Of a DNA stretch of 64,000 bases, positions 62,345 to 64,000 are shown piece after piece. Source of the stretch: Symsagittifera roscoffensis (Eukaryota; Xenacoelomorpha; Acoela; Convolutidae). Within the stretch, counting starts at the first letter, position 1. Every line of letters begins with the position of its first letter. Position numbers and translations under genes: made by a program. The notes beneath the pieces were generated by a model. That model was not told the DNA's origin, did not search any database, and was given only the letters and a program-made list of their open reading frames with translations. The DNA is taken from NCBI RefSeq assembly GCF_963678635.1, contig NC_087067.1, positions 37,024,686 to 37,088,685 of the forward strand. Direction: 5' to 3'.

Positions 62345-64000
62345 TCGGATCTCAAAAATTGTAAAGTCCCCGGGGAGGCCCTTTGTGAGATCGAAGCTGT
62401 GGCAAAAGCCTATGCTAAAAGGGTGAAACAAACACCATCTGACAAAGGCGTTGAGAAGGCCCGAAAGTATCTGAAGAGAAATGGATTAGTTGCGGTACCG
62501 TATGACAAAGGCGTGGGTTTTTGTGTAATGAGAGAGGACACCTACGAGAACAAGTTGTCGGATACATTAGATTCAAATCGATTCAGCAAAATTAAAGGAA
62601 CAAGTGATGCGATTGTTTTGTAGAAAGAAAGAGACATCAAAAAATAGTTGTTGGCTATGAGGAAAAAAGATGAAATAAGTGAGTCTCTACACAAGGATGA
62701 GGTCTACTGGGGGGCAGCCCGCCAGGCTTTATGGGTTGGCGAAAGTGCATAAAGTGAATACCCAATTAAGACCGGTCCTCTCCTTGCCTGGTAGCTCTTA
62801 TTATAACTTGACCAAGGTTCTTGCAAAATTGTTCGAGAAAATTGAGGGCGCAAACATCGAAACCAACTCACTAGATGCGAGAGAAATCTTAGAGGGTACT
62901 AATCTTGAGCCCAATGAAAATTTGATATCTCTAGATGTGGAGTTTGTACACAAATGTTCCACTGAAAGAAGCAATAGATATAGCTCTGAGAAAACTGTAT
63001 GAGCAAGATGAACCACCATCAATTGCTAGGAAAACCATGAAGAGACTGTTGAACATGGCAGTTAGTCAAGTCCATTTCAAGTGCAATGAAACATGGTACG
63101 TTCAGAAAGATGGTTTCGCAATGGGGGCATCTCTTAGCGTTATTTTAGCAAATCTTTGGCTGAAGCAGTACGAAACTGCACTATCGAGGGATATCCCCGA
63201 AATGTTTTTGCCCGAGAAAGATCTTAACGGAATATACCCCGAGTGCAATAAGAAAGTCACGTACAGGTCAAAAGGTGTAGAATGTGAATGCTGTTTCAAC
63301 TGGTATCACGTAAAATGGGGTGATATATCAGATGATGAGTATCGAAATATAAGTGAAACCGTCTGGTACTGTAGAAAATACATCGCAATAAGAGAAAAAA
63401 ATAGGTCAGTGCAGCAAGCTAAGTTATTTCTCCGTTACGTTGACGATATAGTGAGAACAGTGAAGGGTGATCCAGAAAAAGTGCTACGGGCTGCAAACTT
63501 ACTACATCCAAATTTACAGTTCACAATAGAGACACCAAACACAAACGGAAATTTGGCATTTTTGGATTTACAAATTAGTATTTACAAAAGCAGGAAAATT
63601 AGCTGTGGGTGGTATCAAAAATCAACAGATACAGGTACCATACTAAATTTTAGAAGCTGCGCCCCCTTCAGTACAAAAGAAGTGTGATTGAAGGAACTGT
63701 TCACCGGGTTTTCCGCAGTACGTCAACATGGGAAGAATATGATAAAGCTATGAAAATCAACCGTGAGCAGTAGTTAGATAACCAATATCCGGAAACTTGT
63801 TTGTCGCGGGTTGCATCCCATGCCCTTAAAAAGATCATCAGCGAGGGCAAAAACAAAAAGAACATGGCTGAGAAAAAGAAGCTCTGTGATTATAGCAGTG
63901 ATTCACCACCCATTTTGATGGTCCAATACAGGGGAAATCACAGCCAGACTTTAGCAAAAAAGCGCGCGATATCACCAATGCGCTGATAATATTCACGACG
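62345..64000 (+). pseudogene. Penelope-like reverse transcriptase with PHD-like insert, 3' end beyond window
   Basis: Frames at about 62345-62623, 62679-63002, 62935-63687 and 63801-63986 follow Penelope-like RT order: 'VPYDKGVGFCVM', 'RLYGLAKVHK..LRPVLSLPG', 'SLYTNVPL', 'DGFAMGASLSVILANLWL', 'LFLRYVDDI' (63424-63450), 'LAFLDLQI'. Stops and frameshifts separate them, so the copy is dead. Between the 'AMG' and 'YVDD' motifs lies an insert of about 70 residues (63230-63385) with Cys/His spacing of a PHD finger. A GIY-YIG nuclease domain, if present, would lie beyond 64000. Confidence 0.85.

Overview
The window is animal nuclear DNA. Evidence: a spliced 12-exon ammonium transporter gene with GT-AG introns plus one GC-AG intron, a nuclear tRNA-Gln, a WW-domain protein gene resembling formin-binding protein 4, and a dense load of LTR and Penelope-like retroelements, MITEs and satellites in AT-rich introns. 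I cannot name the species. A large-genome invertebrate (for example a lophotrochozoan or a tunicate) is my inference. Nothing prokaryotic is present.

Layout. (1) 1-11141, + strand: 3' part of an envelope-containing Ty3-like element, entered inside reverse transcriptase at the window edge. It reads RT end/RNase H/integrase, a Pro/Ser/Gln-rich open frame without ATG, an Env-like glycoprotein, an accessory ORF and a 3' LTR. The last three reading frames overlap by a few bases. All are decayed. (2) 11740-34108, + strand: an AMT/MEP-type ammonium transporter. The 12 exons join with consistent phases to 558 codons plus stop; only the N-terminal tail is missing. Its introns carry a 1.4-kb hairpin-forming minisatellite, hAT-like MITEs, a 7.9-kb antisense LTR element (an internally deleted relative of element 1), a tRNA-Gln gene and unclassified repeats. 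(3) 34286-36643, - strand: an intronless FNBP4-like gene, convergent with the transporter. (4) 36650-38503: repeats, ending in a satellite of about 165 bp. (5) 38504-61140, + strand: a nearly intact giant Ty3-like LTR retrotransposon of 22.6 kb inserted in that satellite. (6) 61141-61480: the satellite resumes; then AT-rich DNA. (7) 62345-64000, + strand: a decayed Penelope-like element with a PHD-like finger inside its RT, cut by the window edge.

The most interesting object is the giant element. Its two 874-bp LTRs differ at about five positions by eye, so it is young. After an ordinary gag-pol (two zinc knuckles, DTGA protease, YVDD RT, RNase H, HHCC-DDE integrase), pol runs into a TARG1/OARD1-like macro domain. 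A 0.5-kb spacer follows, then about 8.9 kb more coding sequence: ORF2, with a coiled coil, an SGNH-hydrolase domain with all key blocks and a second, degenerate SGNH-like block; and ORF3, about 1,050 codons that I cannot assign to any family. The frames are broken only by a few in-frame stops and one-base slips. The pairing of a macro domain with SGNH modules suggests that the element carries nucleotide- and ester/acyl-processing functions beyond the usual retrotransposon set. That functional reading is inference.
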